Of a stretch of 64,000 nt of DNA, positions 1 through 8,657 are shown piece by piece. The notes under the pieces are model-generated. The model was given only the letters and a program-made list of their open reading frames with translations. It ran no database searches and was not told the origin of the DNA. Source of the DNA: Methylobacterium amylolyticum (GTDB lineage Bacteria > Pseudomonadota > Alphaproteobacteria > Rhizobiales > Beijerinckiaceae); contig NZ_JAUYZI010000002.1 in the NCBI RefSeq assembly GCF_030700245.1, forward strand, positions 1-64,000. The letters run 5' to 3'. The position numbers were made by a program, and so were the translations under genes. The first letter of the stretch is position 1. Every line of letters begins with the position of its first letter.

Positions 1-1
1 C

Positions 2-325
2 ACGGATGCCGGCGCCCGCATCGGCTTCCAGAACTTCGCCGGCCGCCGCGACGACTTCAAGACCGGCTGGACCGTCGGCGGCGGCGTCGAGTACGCCCTG
101 CCCACCGACTCCTTCCTGAACTTCTTCCGCTCCTCGGCCGTCACCGTGAAGGTCGAAGGCCTGTACGTCAGCCTCGACCGCAACCGCACCGGCCTGCCGC
201 TGGTCGGCGCCGCCGCCTCCAACGTCGGCTTCCTGCCGGTCTACTCGCTGGCCGGCGCCGGCCGGAACACCAACGACTTCGCCGTCGTCCGCGCCGGCCT
301 GAACTACAAGTTCGGCTCGTTCTGA
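2..325 (+). CDS. Outer-membrane beta-barrel protein, C-terminal part (5' end outside window)
   Basis: An open frame enters from the left edge and stops with TGA at 323-325; about 107 residues are visible. It alternates aromatic and small or polar residues as in transmembrane beta-strands (for example GWTVGGGVEYALP, VRAGLNYKFGSF) and ends in Phe, the usual C-terminal residue recognised by the BAM outer-membrane assembly machinery. It fits the last strands of an Opacity/Omp25-type porin-like barrel, common in Methylobacterium and similar in style to the second barrel of the protein at 52481-54490. A hairpin terminator follows at 383. The start and exact family cannot be judged from the fragment. 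Confidence 0.8.
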   Translation, partial: TDAGARIGFQNFAGRRDDFKTGWTVGGGVEYALPTDSFLNFFRSSAVTVKVEGLYVSLDRNRTGLPLVGAAASNVGFLPVYSLAGAGRNTNDFAVVRAGLNYKFGSF

Positions 326-382
326 GATCGGGATCCGGCGCGGTCCCCCAGCCCGCGCCATCGGAACGCGACGAGAGGGAGA

Positions 383-407
383 GCCCGGCCGCGAGGCCGG
401 GCTTTCT
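383..407 (+). terminator. Rho-independent terminator after the outer-membrane barrel gene
   Basis: Perfect 8-bp stem GCCCGGCC / GGCCGGGC (383-390 and 395-402) with loop GCGA, followed by TTTCTC. It lies 58 bp after the stop at 325. Confidence 0.75.
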
Positions 408-573
408 CGCGTTCGGACGGACCGTGACGCGCCGGTACGCCCCCCGGGGCGCGGTCGCCGGACCGGGGCGCATGAAGTTTTCGCGGCCCCCCTGACAAAG
501 CGTCGCCGCACCCCCATGTCCTCGTCAGCCGTGCGGCGCGCTCCAGGCCGCGGGTTCGACCGAGGAGGACTCC

Positions 574-1329
574 ATGAACAGCGAGGAACGCGACGTCATC
601 TCCGGCATCTTCCAGCGTCTGGAGCAGGCCCAGAGCCAGCCCCGTGACGCGGATGCCGAGCGCTTCATCGCCGACAAGCTTCGTGCGCAGCCCTACGCCC
701 CCTACGCGATGGCGCAGTTGATCTACGTCCAGGAGGAGGCGATCAAGAGCCTGAACCAGCAGCTCGAGGAGGCGCGGCGGCAGTCGGCCCCGGCCCAGCA
801 ATCGTCCGGCGGCGGCGGGTTCCTGTCGAGCATCTTCGGCGGCGGCTCGCGCCAGCCGGAGCCCCCGCCCGCCTACGCGCAGCAGCAGCAGCGCCCCGGC
901 GCCTGGGGCGGCCAGGGCGGCGCGCCCCAGGGGTATCCCCAGCAGGGCTACCCGCAGCAGGGCGGCTATCCCGGTCAGGGCGGCCCGTGGGCCGGCCAGC
1001 CGCAGCAGGCCCCGGCCCGCGGCGGCGGCTTCATGGCGACCGCGCTGCCGATGGCGGCCGGCGCGGCCGGCGGCATGCTGCTCGGCAGCGCCCTCTCGAA
1101 CGCCTTCGCGGGCGGCCACTCGCAGCTCGGCAGCGCCGCGTCGGCGGGGCTCGGCGGCGGCGGCGAGACCGTGGTGAACAACTACTACGGCGATGGCGGC
1201 GGCAACCAGGATCTCGGCTCGGCCCTCGGCGGCGGCGATGGCGGCTTCCAGGACGCCTCCTGGGGCAACGATCCGGGCGGTGACTTCGGCGGCGACCTCG
1301 GCGGCGGCGACGACAGCGACTGGACCTGA
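574..1329 (+). CDS. DUF2076 family protein
   Basis: 251 residues. The first ~75 residues (MNSEERDVISGIFQRLEQA..., then YAPYAMAQLIYVQEEAIKSLNQQ) are the conserved helical start of DUF2076 proteins, described as periplasmic or membrane-associated with unknown function. The rest is low complexity: Gln/Pro/Gly/Tyr-rich repeats (about 85-150), a Gly/Ala stretch that may pack as a helix (about 155-175), and an acidic Gly/Asp tail. There is no classical signal peptide. The start is supported by GAGGAGG at 562-568, about 6 bp before ATG. It stands alone, between two hairpin terminators. Confidence 0.85.
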   Translation: MNSEERDVISGIFQRLEQAQSQPRDADAERFIADKLRAQPYAPYAMAQLIYVQEEAIKSLNQQLEEARRQSAPAQQSSGGGGFLSSIFGGGSRQPEPPPAYAQQQQRPGAWGGQGGAPQGYPQQGYPQQGGYPGQGGPWAGQPQQAPARGGGFMATALPMAAGAAGGMLLGSALSNAFAGGHSQLGSAASAGLGGGGETVVNNYYGDGGGNQDLGSALGGGDGGFQDASWGNDPGGDFGGDLGGGDDSDWT

Positions 1330-1362
1330 TCGTCCGGCGCCCAGGATCCCGGGATGTTGCGA

Positions 1363-1400
1363 GGCCCGGTCCCGCCGAGGCGGGGCCGGGCCATTCCTTT
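1363..1400 (+). terminator. Terminator-like hairpin after the DUF2076 gene
   Basis: Long GC stem: GGCCCGG-CCCGCC at 1363-1376 pairs with GCGGGGCCGGGCC at 1380-1392 around a GAG loop, followed by ATTCCTTT. It is 34 bp after the stop and suits termination of the upstream gene. Confidence 0.6.
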
Positions 1401-1545
1401 GCCCCTCGTCCGGGCAGGACGAGGCGGTGCCCCTGAGCGGACGACCTCGTTTCCGGCACAGCTTAGCCTTCGTCGCCGAAGGCTCGCCGGTCGGGACGCG
1501 CCGCGGGCCTCGGGGCTAACCGCGCGGTCCGGCCGGATGTGCGAT

Positions 1546-1962
1546 CTACCGTGCGACCCGCCGTGCGACCGCCGCGATGAAGGCTTCGGCCGCATCGAGC
1601 CGGCGCTCGATCTCGTCCTTCGGGGGAAGGGGTTCGGCCGTGAGAGGGTCGTCGGCCGGGTAGCGGAATGCGGTCGCCCAGGGCGTCAGGTCCGACATCA
1701 GCAGCGCGGACGTGCGAAGCGGGTCGCCGGCCGGCACGAGGCTGGCCAGCATGTCGAGATCATGGCCGGCTCCCCTGCCGCGCGGGTAGCGGATGCCCGC
1801 CGCGACGAGGAAAGCCTTGATGGCTTTCTCCACGGCTTGGTGCACGTGATAGGCGGTCGTCTCAAGTTCGGGCGGGTCGACGAGCAGACGCCGCGCGGCC
1901 CGGACATCCCGGCGCGCCGCGTCGATCCACGTCGCAGGATCCGTCGAGCCGCCGGAGGTCAC
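1546..1962 (-). CDS. HEPN domain protein (toxin partner of MNT/HEPN pair)
   Basis: 138 residues from a GTG start at 1962. The sequence WIDAARRDVRAARRLL, then TAYHVHQAVEKAIKAFLVAAG, then FRYPADD is the pattern of the HEPN fold of PF05168 type: helix, His/Gln-rich helix and an RYP motif. The GTG start overlaps the TGA of the upstream nucleotidyltransferase (GTGA), so the two are translationally coupled. Paired MNT/HEPN genes act as toxin-antitoxin systems in characterised cases, the HEPN protein being an RNase toxin or adenylylation target. I do not see the Rx4-6H RNase motif of the most active HEPN toxins, so the activity is uncertain. Confidence 0.85.
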   Translation of the reverse strand: MTSGGSTDPATWIDAARRDVRAARRLLVDPPELETTAYHVHQAVEKAIKAFLVAAGIRYPRGRGAGHDLDMLASLVPAGDPLRTSALLMSDLTPWATAFRYPADDPLTAEPLPPKDEIERRLDAAEAFIAAVARRVAR

Positions 1963-2342
1963 GGGCCCACGCCGTGGCGCGGGCCGGCGTCGAACAGGAC
2001 GATGCCGTCCCGCGCCACGTCGTGGGCCAGGGCGTTCACGTCGCCGCGCGTGCCGTCGAAGACGCTCCTGCGCATCGGGACGATCTGAAGCGTCAGGCCG
2101 AGACCGCGCACCGCCCGCCAGAGCGCGGCCGGCGTGTAGAGGCCGGCCGGGATATCGTCGCGCAGCAGGACGCACAGGTCCCAGTCGCTGTCCGCCTCCT
2201 GGTCGCCCCGGGCGCGGCTCCCGAACAGGATCACGCGCTCGACCGGCGCGACGGCGCGGAGGCGCTCGACGGCGACGGCGAGCGCGCGTTCCGCCGACGC
2301 GAACGCGGATCGAGGCCCTTCGCGGATCATCGAGTCGTTCAT
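1959..2342 (-). CDS. MNT-type nucleotidyltransferase (antitoxin partner)
   Basis: 127 residues from ATG at 2342; an in-frame GTG at 2360 would add six residues. Residues about 40-56 contain LFGSRARGD and then SDWDL, the GSxxxG and DxD metal-binding signature of minimal nucleotidyltransferases (MNT, DNA polymerase beta superfamily). In studied MNT-HEPN pairs the MNT protein AMPylates and silences the HEPN partner using ATP. Here it is first of a two-gene operon with a 4-bp overlap. Toxin-antitoxin function is inferred from the pair arrangement, not from residues alone. Confidence 0.85.
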   Translation of the reverse strand: MNDSMIREGPRSAFASAERALAVAVERLRAVAPVERVILFGSRARGDQEADSDWDLCVLLRDDIPAGLYTPAALWRAVRGLGLTLQIVPMRRSVFDGTRGDVNALAHDVARDGIVLFDAGPRHGVGP

Positions 2343-2411
2343 GCCGGAAGCATACGGCACGACCGCTCGCCGCGCATCCGCGTCGCGCCCGTGGTTCCCC
2401 GTCCTCCGGGA

Positions 2412-3224
2412 TCAGAGGACCTCGACGCGGGTGCCGACCGGCACGCGGTCGTACAGGTCGGTCACGTCCTCGTTCATCATGCGGATGCAGCCGGAGGAGA
2501 CGTTCTGGCCGATCGTGTGCGGCTCGTTGGTGCCGTGGATGCGGTACAGCGAGGAGCCGAGATAGAGGGCGCGGGCGCCCAGCGGGTTGCCGGGGCCGCC
2601 CTCCATGTGCCGCGGCAGGTCGGGCCGGCGGGCGAGCATCTCCGGGGGCGGCGTCCAGTCCGGCCACTCGGCCTTGCGGCTGACGGTCTTCAGCCCGCTC
2701 CACGTGAAGCCCGGCCGGCCGACGCCGATGCCGTAGCGCAGCGCCCGGTGGCCCGGCTGCACGAGGTAGAGGTGCTTGGACCCCGTGTCGACGACGATCG
2801 TCCCGGGCCTCTGCGATCCCGGGAAATCGACCTCCTGGCGCCGGTACTGCGGATCGACGGCGCGGGCGATCCGGCTCGGATCCGCCTCGGCCGGCGCGCC
2901 GTAGCCGGACGCACCGTAGCCCTGGGCGCCGTAGCCTTGAGCACCGTAGACCTGGGTGCCGTATCCGTAGGATGGGACCGCCGCGTTTGCGGGCTCGCCG
3001 TAGGCCGGCACCGGATCGCCCGAGTAGACCGCCACCCGCTGCGGCGCGGGCGCGGCGCGCGCGGGCGCCCCCCGTCCCCCGGCGCCGCCGGTGACGAGGT
3101 ACTCGATCAGCCCGCCGCCGTAGCCGCCCTCGGCGTAGCGCGCGCCCTGCGCGGCGGCGGGCCCGCACAGGGCGACGGCCAGCGCCGCGCCGCCCAGTCC
3201 CACACGAAACGCTCCACCCCGCAT
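2412..3224 (-). CDS. L,D-transpeptidase (YkuD family)
   Basis: 270 residues with an N-terminal signal peptide (cleavage likely after PAAAQ, about residue 26). The YkuD catalytic domain covers about residues 140-270, with His230 in HGTNEP and the nucleophile Cys246 in SSGCIRM. Such enzymes make 3-3 crosslinks in peptidoglycan or attach outer-membrane proteins to it, acting in the periplasm. Between signal peptide and domain lies a Gly/Tyr-rich linker with near-perfect repeats (GYGAQ GYGAQ GYGAS GYGA, about 94-110). It is monocistronic and divergent from cheZ. Confidence 0.93.
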   Translation of the reverse strand: MRGGAFRVGLGGAALAVALCGPAAAQGARYAEGGYGGGLIEYLVTGGAGGRGAPARAAPAPQRVAVYSGDPVPAYGEPANAAVPSYGYGTQVYGAQGYGAQGYGASGYGAPAEADPSRIARAVDPQYRRQEVDFPGSQRPGTIVVDTGSKHLYLVQPGHRALRYGIGVGRPGFTWSGLKTVSRKAEWPDWTPPPEMLARRPDLPRHMEGGPGNPLGARALYLGSSLYRIHGTNEPHTIGQNVSSGCIRMMNEDVTDLYDRVPVGTRVEVL

Positions 3225-3548
3225 CGCCCGCTCCCACGCCGGGGCCCGGCACCCCGCTTCCTTCAGGCTCCGCCACGGCGGCGCCCGATCCGGTGAAGGA
3301 ACATGGTGAATCGGGTACCCCCCGAATCGCCGTCCCCGGCCGCGGACGGAGAGCGTGAATCCCCGGTAAACGCGCGCTCCGGGGCGCGTCGAACGGTCCG
3401 GCGGACGGGTTCGGCGCGACGTCGGGCCCGCGAGGCCAGTTCCCGATCAGCGCTGCGTGTTTGAAGCGACGGCGGTGACGGTCCGCTAACCAATCCTGAC
3501 GGAGAGTGGCGGCATCGAAGACGGCCCCCTACGCGACCCTCCCGGACG
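3225..3548. other. Divergent intergenic region between L,D-transpeptidase and cheZ
   Basis: 324 bp between oppositely oriented genes, so both promoters should lie here. No ORF with a good ribosome site, no repeat-family member and no clear operator was seen. Confidence 0.5.
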
Positions 3549-4244
3549 ATGACCCAGAAGCGCTATCGCATCGAGCACAGCTTGGGCCTCCCCGAGGTCG
3601 CAGCGGCGTCGCAGCCCGGCCGGGACGACGAGATCCTCGCCGCCATCGGGGACCTGCGCCGCATCATGCAGGTCTCTGCGAGCGAGACCGTCGAGTCCTG
3701 CCGGCGCGAGCTGCGCGAGGCGCTGACCATGCGCAGCGACCTCGACGCGATGAAGGACGCCATCGTCCAGACCAAGGCCGACCTCGCCGCCCTGCACCGC
3801 TCGGAGACGACCGGCAAGGGCATGCGGCGGGCCGCCGACGAGCTCGACGCCGTGGTCGAGTCGACCGAGCGGGCGACGACGCAGCTCCTCTCCGCGATCG
3901 AGGAGATCGAGTCCCGCGCCGGCCTGCTCCGCGCCGCCGGGGTGGCCGGCGCCCGCGAGCACACCGACGCGATCCTCGACCAGGTGATCAGCGCCTACGA
4001 GGCCTGCAACTTCCAGGACCTGACCGGCCAGCGCATCGGCAAGATCGTCTCCGTGATGAAGTTCATCGAGGAGCATCTCGACCGCGTGATCGCCGCCTGG
4101 TCCTCGCTCGACAGCTTCCGCGACCTCGTCGAGGCGCTGCCGACGGCCGCGGCGGACGACGAGCGCGCCCTGCTCAACGGGCCCAAGCTCGACGACGACC
4201 CCGGCCACGTCGACCAGACCGACATCGACGCGCTGTTCGACTGA
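3549..4244 (+). CDS. cheZ: Chemotaxis phosphatase CheZ
   Basis: 231 residues. The central region is a long helical hairpin, and residues 152-166 ([15 protein letters not shown]) are the CheZ active-site signature, with Asp157 and Gln161 matching the catalytic Asp/Gln pair that hydrolyses CheY-phosphate. The C-terminal [10 protein letters not shown] matches the short CheY-binding helix at the end of CheZ proteins. It is not next to other che genes; flagellin and flbT lie about 8-12 kb away. It probably resets the motor signal in the cytoplasm. The end is 70 bp before the uvrC start. Confidence 0.9.
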   Translation: MTQKRYRIEHSLGLPEVAAASQPGRDDEILAAIGDLRRIMQVSASETVESCRRELREALTMRSDLDAMKDAIVQTKADLAALHRSETTGKGMRRAADELDAVVESTERATTQLLSAIEEIESRAGLLRAAGVAGAREHTDAILDQVISAYEACNFQDLTGQRIGKIVSVMKFIEEHLDRVIAAWSSLDSFRDLVEALPTAAADDERALLNGPKLDDDPGHVDQTDIDALFD

Positions 4245-4314
4245 CGCGACGCCCGCGCGGATTTTGCGCGCCGGACATGTCCCGGCGCGGGCCGAAAAGG
4301 CTTATGTCTGCGGC

Positions 4315-6390
4315 ATGAGCCGCAGAGCCCTGTCAGACCTGCCCCCCGACACCTTCGACGACGGCCGCGACGCGCAGGCCGGCGAGCGGGCCGACGACGA
4401 GCCCGAGGTCGCGCTGGCGGCCGACGACGGCCCGGAGATCGACTTCGATTTCGAGCCCGGCGCGGTGCAGGCCGGCACCGAGGTGATCCGCCGGTTCTGG
4501 TCGACCCTGCCACCCTCGCCCGGCGTCTACCGGATGCTCAACGCCCGCGGTGATGTGCTCTACGTCGGCAAGGCCAAGAACCTGAAGGCCCGCGTCGGCT
4601 CCTACGCCCGCGGTCAGGCGCACTCGAACCGCATCGCGCGAATGATCTCGCAGACGGCGGCGATGGAATTCGTCACCACCGCCACCGAGACCGAGGCGCT
4701 GCTGCTCGAAGCCAACCTGATCAAGCAGCTCAAGCCGCGCTTCAACGTGCTGATGCGGGACGACAAGTCGTTCCCCTACATCCTCGTCACCGACGACGGC
4801 CCAGCGCCGCAGATCGTCAAGCACCGCGGCGCGCGGCGGCGCAAGGGCAACTATTACGGTCCCTTCGCCAGCGTCTGGGCGGTCAACCGCACGGTCAACG
4901 CACTGCAACGCGCCTTCCTGCTGCGCACCTGCACCGACAGCTACTACGAGAACCGCACGCGGCCGTGCCTGCTCTACCAGATCAAGCGCTGCTCGGGGCC
5001 CTGCACCGGGGAGATCTCTTCCGATGACTACCGCGTCATGGCGGATTCGGCCCGCGCCTTCCTGGCCGGCAAGTCGAACGCGGTGAAGGACCGGATGCGC
5101 ACGGAGATGCAGGAGGCCTCCGAGGCGATGGAGTTCGAGCGCGCCGCCCGGTTCCGCGACCGGATCGCGGCACTCTCGGCAATCCAGGGCGTGCAGGGGG
5201 TGAACACGCAAGGCGTCGAGGAGGCCGACGTGTTCGCCCTGGACGAGCAGGCCGGTCAGTTCTGCATCGAGGTGTTCTTCTTCCGCAACTTCCAGAACTG
5301 GGGCAACCGCGCCTACTTCCCCAAGGCCGACCGGACGATGACCGCCGACGAGGTGCTGGGCTCGTTCATCGGCCAGTTCTACGACGACAAGCCGGCCCCG
5401 CGCCTCGTGCTGACGAGCCACGCGGTGGAGGATGCGGAGCTGGTGGCCGCCGCCCTGTCGAGCCGGGTCGAGCACCGGGTGGAGATCCACCGCCCGAGCC
5501 GGAGCGAGCGCAAGAACCTCGTCGACTACGCCCAGCGCAACGCGAAGGAGGCGCTCGCCCGGCGGCTCGCCGACACCGCCTCGCAGGGCAAGCTGCTCGC
5601 CGCACTGGGCCAGGCGTTCGGGCTGGAGCGGGCGCCGCGCCGGATCGAGGTCTACGACAACTCGCACATCATGGGCACCAACGCGGTCGGCGGGATGATC
5701 GTCGCCGGCCCGACCGGGTTCATGAAGACGCATTACCGCACCTTCAACATCAAGTCCGAGGAGCTGACCCCCGGCGACGATTACGGGATGATGCGCGAGG
5801 TGCTGCAACGCCGGTTCAAGCGCCTCGTCAAGGAGGCGCCGCGCACCCCCGCCGAGGCCGCGGTGGCCGCCGCCGAGGGCGGCGCGCCGGAGCCTGTGCC
5901 GGAAGCAGCCTCGGCCGAGGACGCCGAGGTCTTCCCCGCGTGGCCGGACCTCGTGCTGATCGACGGCGGCAAGGGGCAGCTCGACGCCGCGCGGGTCGCC
6001 CTGGAGGCGGTCGGCGTCGCCGACGTGCCGCTGGTCGGCGTCGCCAAGGGCCGCGACCGGGACGCGGGACGGGAGACCTTCTTCGTGCCGGATCGGCCGC
6101 CGTTCCGGCTCCCCCCGCGGGACCCGACGCTCTATTTCGTCCAGCGGCTGCGCGACGAGGCGCACCGCTTCGCCATCGGCAGCCACAGGGCCAAGCGCAA
6201 GCGCGAGATGACCAGGAACCCCCTCGACGAGATCGCCGGCATCGGCCCGAGCCGAAAGCGGGCGCTGCTGCACCACTTCGGGACCGTCAAGGCGATCGAG
6301 CGCGCGGCCTACGAGGATCTCGCCCGCGCGCCCGGCGTCAACGCCGCCACGGCCCGGGCCGTCTACGATTTCTTCCATGCCGGCGCCTGA
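4315..6390 (+). CDS. uvrC: Excinuclease ABC subunit C (UvrC)
   Basis: 691 residues from ATG at 4315; an in-frame TTG at 4264 is less likely. Order: GIY-YIG nuclease domain (about 65-145: SPGVYRM, then [15 protein letters not shown]) for the 3' incision, Cys-containing region, UVR domain for UvrB contact (about 240-275), RNase H-like domain for the 5' incision with conserved YDNSH and LIDGGKGQL, and C-terminal helix-hairpin-helix DNA-binding motifs ([14 protein letters not shown]). An acidic, Ala/Glu-rich insert sits before LIDGGKGQL. It acts in nucleotide-excision repair with UvrA and UvrB. pgsA follows directly; uvrC-pgsA-moaD is a frequent alphaproteobacterial arrangement. Confidence 0.96.
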   Translation: MSRRALSDLPPDTFDDGRDAQAGERADDEPEVALAADDGPEIDFDFEPGAVQAGTEVIRRFWSTLPPSPGVYRMLNARGDVLYVGKAKNLKARVGSYARGQAHSNRIARMISQTAAMEFVTTATETEALLLEANLIKQLKPRFNVLMRDDKSFPYILVTDDGPAPQIVKHRGARRRKGNYYGPFASVWAVNRTVNALQRAFLLRTCTDSYYENRTRPCLLYQIKRCSGPCTGEISSDDYRVMADSARAFLAGKSNAVKDRMRTEMQEASEAMEFERAARFRDRIAALSAIQGVQGVNTQGVEEADVFALDEQAGQFCIEVFFFRNFQNWGNRAYFPKADRTMTADEVLGSFIGQFYDDKPAPRLVLTSHAVEDAELVAAALSSRVEHRVEIHRPSRSERKNLVDYAQRNAKEALARRLADTASQGKLLAALGQAFGLERAPRRIEVYDNSHIMGTNAVGGMIVAGPTGFMKTHYRTFNIKSEELTPGDDYGMMREVLQRRFKRLVKEAPRTPAEAAVAAAEGGAPEPVPEAASAEDAEVFPAWPDLVLIDGGKGQLDAARVALEAVGVADVPLVGVAKGRDRDAGRETFFVPDRPPFRLPPRDPTLYFVQRLRDEAHRFAIGSHRAKRKREMTRNPLDEIAGIGPSRKRALLHHFGTVKAIERAAYEDLARAPGVNAATARAVYDFFHAGA

Positions 6391-6451
6391 GGAAGCGGGC
6401 ACGGCCGCGCCGCCGTTGACGCCCGGGACAAGCTCTGATTTCACGCCACCG

Positions 6452-7051
6452 ATGAACGCCGTCCTCCCCCGACGACGCTCGCCGGCCTGGACGCTCGCGA
6501 ACTGCCTGACCTACGGGCGCCTCGCCGCGGTGCCGGTGATGGTCGCCCTGCTGTTCTGGCCGGACTCCACCGCCGCCCGCCTCACGGCGCTGGGGGTGTT
6601 CGTGGCCGCGGCGATCACCGACTACCTCGACGGCTACGTGGCCCGGGTGCTCGCGCAGAGCTCGGCGCTCGGGCGGATGCTCGACCCGATCGCCGACAAG
6701 CTGCTCGTGGCCGCCTGCCTGCTCATGCTCACCGCCGACCGCACCATCGCCGGCCCGTCGATCTGGGCGGCGATCGTCATCCTCTGCCGCGAGGTGCTGG
6801 TCTCGGGCCTGCGCGAGTACCTCGCCGAGCTGAAGGTCGGCGTGCCGGTGAGCCGGATCGCCAAGTGGAAGACGACGGTGCAGCTCGTGGCGCTCGGCTT
6901 CCTCGTGGCCGGGCCGGCCGGCGAGACGCTGCTGCCCGGCACCGAGGCGATCGGCCTCGCCCTCCTGTGGCTTGCCGCCGCCCTGACGCTCTGGACCGGC
7001 TGGGACTACATGCGGGCCGGGATCAAGCACGTCATCGACGACCCGCGCTGA
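6452..7051 (+). CDS. pgsA: CDP-diacylglycerol-glycerol-3-phosphate 3-phosphatidyltransferase
   Basis: 199 residues from ATG 6452; an in-frame ATG at 6377 would overlap uvrC by 14 bp and add 25 residues. Bacterial PgsA proteins usually start just before the NxLTxxR motif (here NCLTYGR), so I prefer 6452. The CDP-alcohol phosphotransferase signature Dx2DGx2ARx8-9Gx3Dx3D is complete (DYLDGYVAR, then GRMLDPIADK). Several hydrophobic membrane segments follow. It makes phosphatidylglycerol-phosphate, the first committed step to phosphatidylglycerol and cardiolipin in the inner membrane. Confidence 0.93.
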   Translation: MNAVLPRRRSPAWTLANCLTYGRLAAVPVMVALLFWPDSTAARLTALGVFVAAAITDYLDGYVARVLAQSSALGRMLDPIADKLLVAACLLMLTADRTIAGPSIWAAIVILCREVLVSGLREYLAELKVGVPVSRIAKWKTTVQLVALGFLVAGPAGETLLPGTEAIGLALLWLAAALTLWTGWDYMRAGIKHVIDDPR

Positions 7052-7099
7052 CGCGGCGCGGGCGCCCGCATCGCATCGCCCGTACAGGTCCGTCACCCG

Positions 7100-7351
7100 A
7101 TGAAGCTCGTCTATTTCGCCTGGGTCCGCGAGCGGATCGGCCGCGCCGAGGAGATCCTGGACCCGCCGCCCGAGGTGGCGACGGTGGCCGACCTCGCGGC
7201 GTGGCTCAGCCGGCGCGGCGAGGAATACGCACACGCCTTCGAGAACCCGGGCGTGGTCCGCGCCGCGATCGACCGCGCCCACGTCAAGCCCGACGCGCCG
7301 ATCGCGGGGGCCTCGGAGATCGCCTTCTTCCCGCCGATGACCGGCGGGTGA
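7100..7351 (+). CDS. moaD: Molybdopterin synthase small subunit MoaD
   Basis: 83 residues with a ubiquitin-like fold pattern: starts MKLVYFAWVRERIG and ends FPPMTGG. The terminal Gly-Gly is the essential tail that is thiocarboxylated to carry sulfur into the dithiolene of molybdopterin with MoaE. No moaE is visible downstream in this window. The cofactor product is needed by the molybdenum/tungsten formate dehydrogenase at 58623-61484. It is 48 bp behind pgsA, probably co-transcribed. Confidence 0.93.
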   Translation: MKLVYFAWVRERIGRAEEILDPPPEVATVADLAAWLSRRGEEYAHAFENPGVVRAAIDRAHVKPDAPIAGASEIAFFPPMTGG

Positions 7352-7476
7352 GCGTGGCCGGCGGGCCACGGTCGCGCCCGCCCGACCGGCCCGCGTAGTC
7401 CGCCGGGTTGCGGGGCGCCCGCGAAAGGCGCCCACTGGCTCCCGTCGCTCCGGCCTCCCGTGAAGCCGAACGGCGT

Positions 7477-7513
7477 GCGGGCCGAGCCAAGTTCCCCTAC
7501 GGGTTCGGCCCGC
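7477..7513. other. 12-bp stem-loop between moaD and a small secreted protein gene
   Basis: GCGGGCCGAGCC (7477-7488) pairs with GGTTCGGCCCGC (7502-7513) with one mismatch and a 13-nt loop. No T-run follows, so it is not a typical terminator. It is 74 bp upstream of the ATG at 7588 and may be part of that gene's 5' leader. Confidence 0.45.
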
Positions 7514-7587
7514 TTAACCGCCCGACGATCGCGGAACGCCCAAGCTGGGGTTGCCGTTACTCCGTGCCTCAACCCACGGAGAGATCC

Positions 7588-7818
7588 ATGCGCAACGCCC
7601 TGCTCGCCACCGCAGCCCTGCTCGCCCTCTCGGGCGCCGCCTCGGCCGAGACCACCGTGATCCGCCGCGACGGCCCCGACGTGGTGGTCGATCGTCCGGC
7701 GACCGAGTCCAAGTCGGTCACCGTCCGCGACCGCGGCGACGGCTGCGTGTCGAAGACGGTGCGCAAGGAGAACGACATGGGCGACACCAAGACCGTCCAC
7801 AAGGAGACCTGCGACTGA
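7588..7818 (+). CDS. Small secreted hypothetical protein
   Basis: 76 residues with a clean signal peptide (MRNALLATAALLALSGAASA, cleavage about residue 20). The mature part is charged, with two cysteines that could form a disulfide (DGCVSKTV and KETCD at the end), and a Val/Arg/Asp-rich beta-like pattern. GGAGAG at 7578-7583 supports the start. Function unknown; likely periplasmic. Confidence 0.75.
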   Translation: MRNALLATAALLALSGAASAETTVIRRDGPDVVVDRPATESKSVTVRDRGDGCVSKTVRKENDMGDTKTVHKETCD

Positions 7819-7927
7819 GCGGGCCGCCCGCGCCCGGACGGGTTTCCCGCCAGGCGATCCCGGTCTAGGGCAGGGGCGGCGCGGACGCGGCGTCCGCCCC
7901 TGACAGCAGCTGGGAAGGAATCGCGGG

Positions 7928-8629
7928 ATGACGAGCGACGCGCGGATCGTCGAGGTGCTCTCGACCGTCACGACGGCCACCATCACCACGATCCTGCTCA
8001 AGAAGGGCCTGCGCAACGTCTGGCTGCGCGGCACGAAGCCCCTGAAACCCGGCCAGCCGCGCGTGGTCGGCCGCGCCTTCACCCTGCGCTTCGTGCCCGC
8101 GCGCGAGGATCTCGCCACGCCGGAATCGTGGTCGTCGCCGACCTCCACCCGCGCGGCGATCGAGGCGATGCCCGAGGGATGCGTCGCGGTGGTCGACGCG
8201 ATGGGCGTGACCGACGCGGGGATCTTCGGCGACATCCTCTGCGCGCGCATGGCCAAGAAGGGCGTGGCCGCCCTCGTCACCGACGGCGTCGTGCGCGATC
8301 TGGCCGGCGTGCTCGGCACCGGCCTGCCGGTGTGGTGCCAGGGCGCCGCCGCCCCGCCCTCGGTGGCCGGCCTCACCTTCGTGGCGTGGCAGCAGCCGGT
8401 GGCCTGCGGCGGCGTGGCGGTGTTCCCCGACGACGTGATCGTGGTCGACGCGGACGGCGCGGTGCTGATCCCGGCGGCGCTCGTCGACGCGGTGCTGGAA
8501 CTCGCCCCCGAGCAGGAGCGCTTCGAGGGCTGGATCATGGAGGAGGTCGGCAAGGGCGCCGCCCTGCCGGGCCTCTACCCGCCCAACGCCGAGAACAAGG
8601 CCCGCTACGAGGCGAGCAAGACGGACTGA
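7928..8629 (+). CDS. RraA-like / HMG-aldolase family protein
   Basis: 233 residues. The fold pattern of the RraA/demethylmenaquinone methyltransferase-like family is clear: VVDAMGVTDAGIFGDILCARMAKKG, then LVTDGVVRDLAG, with the conserved Arg-Asp of the metal/carboxylate site, and a C-terminal DADGAVLIPAALVD. Members include the RNase E inhibitor RraA and class II pyruvate aldolases such as HMG/CHA aldolase; at 233 residues this is longer than E. coli RraA (161) and more like the aldolase or ribonuclease-regulator-like group. Substrate unknown. AAGGAA at 7915-7920 supports the start. Convergent with the PIN-like gene. Confidence 0.85.
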   Translation: MTSDARIVEVLSTVTTATITTILLKKGLRNVWLRGTKPLKPGQPRVVGRAFTLRFVPAREDLATPESWSSPTSTRAAIEAMPEGCVAVVDAMGVTDAGIFGDILCARMAKKGVAALVTDGVVRDLAGVLGTGLPVWCQGAAAPPSVAGLTFVAWQQPVACGGVAVFPDDVIVVDADGAVLIPAALVDAVLELAPEQERFEGWIMEEVGKGAALPGLYPPNAENKARYEASKTD

Positions 8630-8657
8630 CCGTCCAGCTCCGGGGCGTCCCGGCCGG

